Origin: JBDZUZ01 sp040255445
GTDB taxonomy: Bacteria > Planctomycetota > Phycisphaerae > Phycisphaerales > UBA1924
Direction of reading: 5' to 3'
Assembly (NCBI GenBank): GCA_040255445.1
Contig: JBDZUZ010000169.1
Span: forward strand, 1-7,562
Length of the DNA stretch: 7,562 nucleotides
The translations under genes were made by a program, and so were the position numbers. Numbering within the stretch: position 1 is the stretch's first letter; each line of letters begins with the position of its first letter. Of this stretch, positions 4,837 to 7,562 are shown piece after piece. The notes under the pieces were generated by a model, which worked only from the letters and a program-made list of their open reading frames with translations, was not told where the DNA came from and ran no database searches.

Positions 4837-7128
4837 TCACGAGCGAGACTTCCTCAGAGCCGACAGCCGCACACGAGGCCTCACCGCGACTTTGTGGTCC
4901 GTCCCGAACAGCACCGCCCCCTGCAATGAGGCCGCCACCGCCGAGCCGACCAGGCAGTCCAGCCAGTGGTTGTCGAGGCCCGCGACCCGCAGCTTCCACT
5001 CGTCGACCGTCCGGCCGCGGCCCTCGGTCTTCACCCGGTACTCGCTGGTCAGGTGATCGGCCAGCAGGCGGTGCCGTGAGGCCTCGCGGCCGAAGAGCGA
5101 CAGACAGCCCGGGTCGCCCATGGGCACGCCCAGCCGCGCGTGCGTGAAGCTCTTCCAGTAGTTCGTGTCGTAGACCACGTGCCGCACGGCCCGCTTGCCG
5201 GTCACCAGCGGCACGCGCCAGTTGAGCCCGACGCGCTCGCCGCGTTTGCGCTTGTAGTCGCTGAACGGGATGCTGCTAGCGCCCACGTACCGGCCGTGGC
5301 TGGGCATCACGATCCCGGCGTGGGGGGACTGGCGGCTGAACTGGTAGACCACGTCCGACGACTGGCCCCAGTTCGCGTCGATCAGGCAGCGCTCGATGCG
5401 CAGGTCGGTCCCGTCGTCGCGCCGCCACGCCTTGCCGAGCAGCTCGCCGGTCAGGGCCTCGAGCCCCGCGTAGATCGCGCCCTCCTGGCCCGCCCTCGGG
5501 AACTCGGTCAGCAGCGTCCGCCGCGCGTCGCGCAGCGAGAAGTACTGCTGCTTGGGGTCTGGCCACGCGCCGTAGTCGAGCACGTAGCCGGTGAAGTCGT
5601 CCTCCCAACCCGCGACGAGCCAGAACAGCAGCTTGCCCTGCACGTCGATGAACGCCGTCGCCCGCGTGCAGCCAATGGGTACAACACCCCGGGGCATTCC
5701 GTTAGTCTTCGCCGCGATCTGCTCGGGCGTGAGCAGGTCGTCGTCGGCCGCGACTTCTGGCAGCGGCTCGTTCTGGTACTCGGCCCAGAACGCGGCCTCG
5801 TCCTGGAGCTTGAGGTTCATCGCGTGCTGGATGGCGCTCAGCTCGTCGTGGTTGAACCGCGCCGGCCAGGCGACCGATGCGCCGGCGTCCATCTTCTTGC
5901 GGTTCCGCTTGTAGAACGCCGTCGCCTGCGCCAGCCCCCGGTCGGCCCGCAAGCCTTCGGCCCGGATCTCGGCGTACCTGGCCCACAGCGCCTCGTCGGC
6001 AGGGAAGGTGTAGACCATCTTCGTCCGCTCGCCCTGCCACTGCGGGTGCTTGTCGCGGTCGAGCAGGCGGTCTGCCAGGTCGTCTGGGCGGACGACCGTC
6101 ACCGTCATCAGCCCTGCGATCTTCTGGCCCGGCCCGGCGAGGCCGAGGATGGCCCCCGCGAGCACGCGCTCCCGGGCCGCGCACTGGCTGGGGCTCCGGG
6201 CCGACTCGTCGGTCTGCGGATCGTCGATGAGCACCAGCGACGGGCGGACACTCTGGCCGTCCGGGCGCTTGCGTTTCATGCCCCGGATGCGTCCGGTGAT
6301 CCCCGCAACGGCGATGATGGCCCCTGACGCCGCCGAGCCCTCAATGGTCGGCAGCACGATCTCCTTGGCGGTCCAACCGATGTGCGTCGGCTCGCCCCTG
6401 TAGAGCTGGCCCGAAGCCCGCTGGTGGATGCCTTCCAGGCTGCGGATCGGGTAGCACGCTTCCGGGAAGTCGTCGGCCAGCAGGTCGTTGTTCTCCAGTT
6501 CGCTCTTGATGCTCTCCAGCATCGAGGCCGCGTGCTCCTCGTCCGAGCCGATCAGACACACGAACGGCCGGGCCCCGATCAGGATGGCCCAGAGGCAGGC
6601 GGTCTCGCAGAGCGTGGTCTTCCCGCTGCCGCGCGGCATGGCCATCGCGAACAGGCCGCCCTCGAGCACCGCCGTCTCCAGTTTGGCGATCACCTTGAGG
6701 TGATCGTCCGACCACGGCAGGTGGAAGGTCTGGGGAAAGTAGGTGTCGCAGAAGGCTTTGAACGACTCGGTGCAGCGTCGCTTGCGCTCGGGGTTGCCGA
6801 CCGGCGGAAGCTCGCCGATGTTCCGGCCCGAGAGCGAGAGGGCTTTGTTCCTCTCGCGGGCCCGCTCGCGCACCGCGTCGTAGCCCGAGAGTTCATGCTC
6901 CGATGGCTCTGGCTTCGGCTCGTGCCGCGTCGCCACCAGCCAGGCGGTGTATCGAAACAGGTCGACGGTCTTGCCGTCCCCAATCCGAAAACCCGCCCGC
7001 GTGCGGTGGCGGTGCAGCTGCCGCTCGTTGATCACCTCGCCCAGCGGGGTCGAGTTCAGAAGCCGGCACGTCTCCGACGGCTTGAGCGAGCGCGGGTCGA
7101 TCTTGGGTGAGTCACTCGCCACGGCCAC
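4837..7128 (-). CDS. Terminase large subunit (packaging ATPase and nuclease), gpA-like
   Basis: This 763-residue motor protein cuts concatemeric phage DNA and pumps it into the prohead through the portal. The ATPase part shows Walker A MPRGSGKTT (164-172), Walker B SLVLIDDPQTDE (297-308, acidic D302/D303) and a motif III-like GLMTVTVVRP (339-348). The nuclease part has an RNase H-like set of aspartates: FIDVQ (D495), CLIDANWG (D584) and LDNHWLDCLVG (D719/D724). The first 70 residues resemble the small protein encoded just upstream and probably form a DNA-recognition domain. The start is GTG 7128, overlapping the upstream gene by 17 nt; a second GTG two codons later (7122) is equally possible, with GGGGGTG just before it. 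The 763-residue length, above most large subunits, is consistent with this extra N-terminal domain. The stop is separated from the next phage gene by about 2.2 kb of opposite-strand cargo. Confidence 0.93.
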   Translation of the reverse strand: MAVASDSPKIDPRSLKPSETCRLLNSTPLGEVINERQLHRHRTRAGFRIGDGKTVDLFRYTAWLVATRHEPKPEPSEHELSGYDAVRERARERNKALSLSGRNIGELPPVGNPERKRRCTESFKAFCDTYFPQTFHLPWSDDHLKVIAKLETAVLEGGLFAMAMPRGSGKTTLCETACLWAILIGARPFVCLIGSDEEHAASMLESIKSELENNDLLADDFPEACYPIRSLEGIHQRASGQLYRGEPTHIGWTAKEIVLPTIEGSAASGAIIAVAGITGRIRGMKRKRPDGQSVRPSLVLIDDPQTDESARSPSQCAARERVLAGAILGLAGPGQKIAGLMTVTVVRPDDLADRLLDRDKHPQWQGERTKMVYTFPADEALWARYAEIRAEGLRADRGLAQATAFYKRNRKKMDAGASVAWPARFNHDELSAIQHAMNLKLQDEAAFWAEYQNEPLPEVAADDDLLTPEQIAAKTNGMPRGVVPIGCTRATAFIDVQGKLLFWLVAGWEDDFTGYVLDYGAWPDPKQQYFSLRDARRTLLTEFPRAGQEGAIYAGLEALTGELLGKAWRRDDGTDLRIERCLIDANWGQSSDVVYQFSRQSPHAGIVMPSHGRYVGASSIPFSDYKRKRGERVGLNWRVPLVTGKRAVRHVVYDTNYWKSFTHARLGVPMGDPGCLSLFGREASRHRLLADHLTSEYRVKTEGRGRTVDEWKLRVAGLDNHWLDCLVGSAVAASLQGAVLFGTDHKVAVRPRVRLSALRKSRS

Positions 7129-7351
7129 CCCCGGCGCTCATCTGCTGCACAAGCCACGCGGCGTACTGCACGAGGTTGATGCTTCCGTCCGCGTTGGTCG
7201 GCGCGCCGGCATTGATGTCCGCCCGGAGCATGTCTTCGGTGACGGGGCTTCCGCCTACGCGCGTGAGCACGCGGGCCACATCGGCCGGGGACATCGCGGC
7301 CGGGTTGAGGCGCTGCGGCCTGGCGTCGCTAGGCGCGTGTTCGGGAGTCAT
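7112..7351 (-). CDS. Small protein in the terminase small-subunit (Nu1) position
   Basis: A 79-residue protein starts at ATG 7351 behind GGGAGGT (7363-7357). The frame is open to an ATG at 7420, but the strong ribosome binding site favours 7351. Residues 19-70 (AMSPADVARVLTR, then PVTEDMLRADINAG, then DGSINLVQYAAWLVQQ) look like a short helix-turn-helix or winged-helix unit. They resemble residues 16-66 of the downstream terminase, which contain VINERQLHRHRTRAG and DLFRYTAWLV. In lambda the small subunit Nu1 recognises cos DNA, and the position and overlap here suggest the same job, but the protein is short (Nu1 is about 180 residues) and lacks an obvious ATP-binding motif. The function is inferred from position and the shared domain. 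No database comparison was possible. Confidence 0.65.
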   Translation of the reverse strand: MTPEHAPSDARPQRLNPAAMSPADVARVLTRVGGSPVTEDMLRADINAGAPTNADGSINLVQYAAWLVQQMSAGGGRGE

Positions 7352-7356
7352 CGCGC

Positions 7357-7363
7357 ACCTCCC
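7357..7363 (-). promoter_or_regulatory. Ribosome binding site deciding the start of the small packaging gene
   Basis: GGGAGGT on the minus strand lies five bases before ATG 7351 and is close to the ideal anti-16S sequence. It argues for a 79-residue product rather than the longer frame from 7420. Confidence 0.75.
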
Positions 7364-7521
7364 GGACCTTGCCGCCACATCGCCCCCCACATCGCCGCAG
7401 AATGTCGCAAACATCTGCAAATCAAGGCCGAAACGCCTTCCCTTTGGCCAAGTGTCATGGCTTCATGTGTCACACGCGGGGCGGATCCCCGCGGCATAGA
7501 CCACCCGAAGGAGACCACGCC
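7364..7521. promoter_or_regulatory. Divergent intergenic region between the packaging operon and a plus-strand gene
   Basis: This 158-base stretch separates divergent starts at 7351 (minus) and 7522 (plus) and should hold promoters for both directions. Visible structure: the palindrome TTGGCCAA (7444-7451), the direct repeat GTGTCA at 7452-7457 and 7467-7472 (15-base period), and a perfect 7-bp hairpin CGCGGGG/CCCCGCG at 7475-7493 with a 5-base loop in the leader of the plus-strand gene. No convincing -35/-10 pair was found on either strand, so late promoters may be non-canonical or activator-dependent. Confidence 0.4.
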
Positions 7522-7562
7522 ATGACGACCACGAACGAGACCGCCAGCCAGGCCTACGCGAT
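7522..7562 (+). CDS. Start of an unknown divergent gene, cut by the right edge
   Basis: ATG 7522 follows GAAGGAG (7507-7513) with an 8-base gap, a strong ribosome binding site. Only 13 codons are visible (MTTTNETASQAYA), polar and without recognisable motif. The gene is transcribed away from the packaging operon. Nothing can be said about its function from this fragment. Confidence 0.6.
   Translation, partial: MTTTNETASQAYA

Larger units (their letters stand above)
1..7562 (-). mobile_element. Phage or prophage head module (packaging, portal, protease) with an inserted cargo operon
   Basis: Five minus-strand genes follow the order small terminase-like protein, large terminase, gpW-like protein, lambda-family portal and prohead protease, which is the Nu1-A-W-B-C order of lambda. 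The assignments rest on visible motifs: Walker A and nuclease aspartates in the terminase, portal signature segments, and the S78 protease His/Ser pattern. No integrase, attachment site or host gene is visible, so the element's limits lie outside the window and I cannot tell an integrated prophage from a free phage genome. The plus-strand pair at 2852-4671 interrupts the operon and is probably cargo. Confidence 0.85.

Noticed and set aside
4695..5147. Plus-strand open frame of 150 codons after the HTH gene, considered as a missing HipA or third cargo gene
   Set aside because: It runs through the inverted repeat and into the terminase 3' end, is Pro/Arg/Ser-rich, and has no kinase or other motif.
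5140..6327. Plus-strand open frame of 395 codons opposite the terminase
   Set aside because: It is antisense to the ATPase and nuclease motifs, is low-complexity in Arg, Val, Leu and His, and has no motif or convincing ribosome binding site.
6382..7110. Plus-strand open frame of 242 codons opposite the terminase N-terminus
   Set aside because: Shadow frame of the same kind as the other antisense frames.
7352..7420. Longer start for the small packaging gene at 7420
   Set aside because: The extra 23 residues lack a ribosome binding site, while ATG 7351 has a near-perfect one.

Overview
The window is the start of the head (packaging and capsid) module of a lambda-type tailed phage or prophage in a very GC-rich bacterium. 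The small gpW-like protein and the protease resemble what I remember from planctomycete prophages, so a planctomycete host is my best guess. This is recall, not a search result. Most third codon positions in the phage genes are G or C, which is why long spurious antisense ORFs appear opposite them.

The phage genes lie on the minus strand and read from right to left: a small protein in the position of a small terminase subunit (7351-7112), the large terminase ATPase/nuclease (7128-4837), a gpW-like head-completion protein (2677-2444), the lambda-family portal (2450-927), and a prohead protease of the S78 type that runs off the left edge (924-1). Start and stop codons overlap or nearly touch at three junctions: small protein/terminase, gpW/portal and portal/protease. 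The order matches lambda Nu1-A-W-B-C. At the far right a divergent plus-strand gene begins at 7522 behind a strong ribosome binding site and leaves the window.

The lambda order is interrupted once. Between terminase and gpW lies about 2.1 kb (roughly 2712-4836) with two overlapping genes on the opposite strand and visibly less GC-biased composition. The first encodes a 485-residue protein I cannot name, with a Cys-His-Asn arrangement like transglutaminase/papain-fold cysteine enzymes (C185, H215, N229 or N230). The second encodes a 124-residue HipB-like XRE helix-turn-helix protein with no HipA kinase beside it. A 23-bp inverted repeat (4732-4794) lies between the end of this pair and the terminase, and a compact GC hairpin (2691-2711) lies on the other side, just ahead of gpW.

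The inserted pair looks like a moron: a cargo operon carried in the structural genes, read against them, and therefore likely expressed in the lysogen and opposed by late transcription. Toxin-antitoxin, superinfection-exclusion or lysogenic-conversion roles all fit, and the sequence does not decide between them. This is the part of the window most likely to be new biology.
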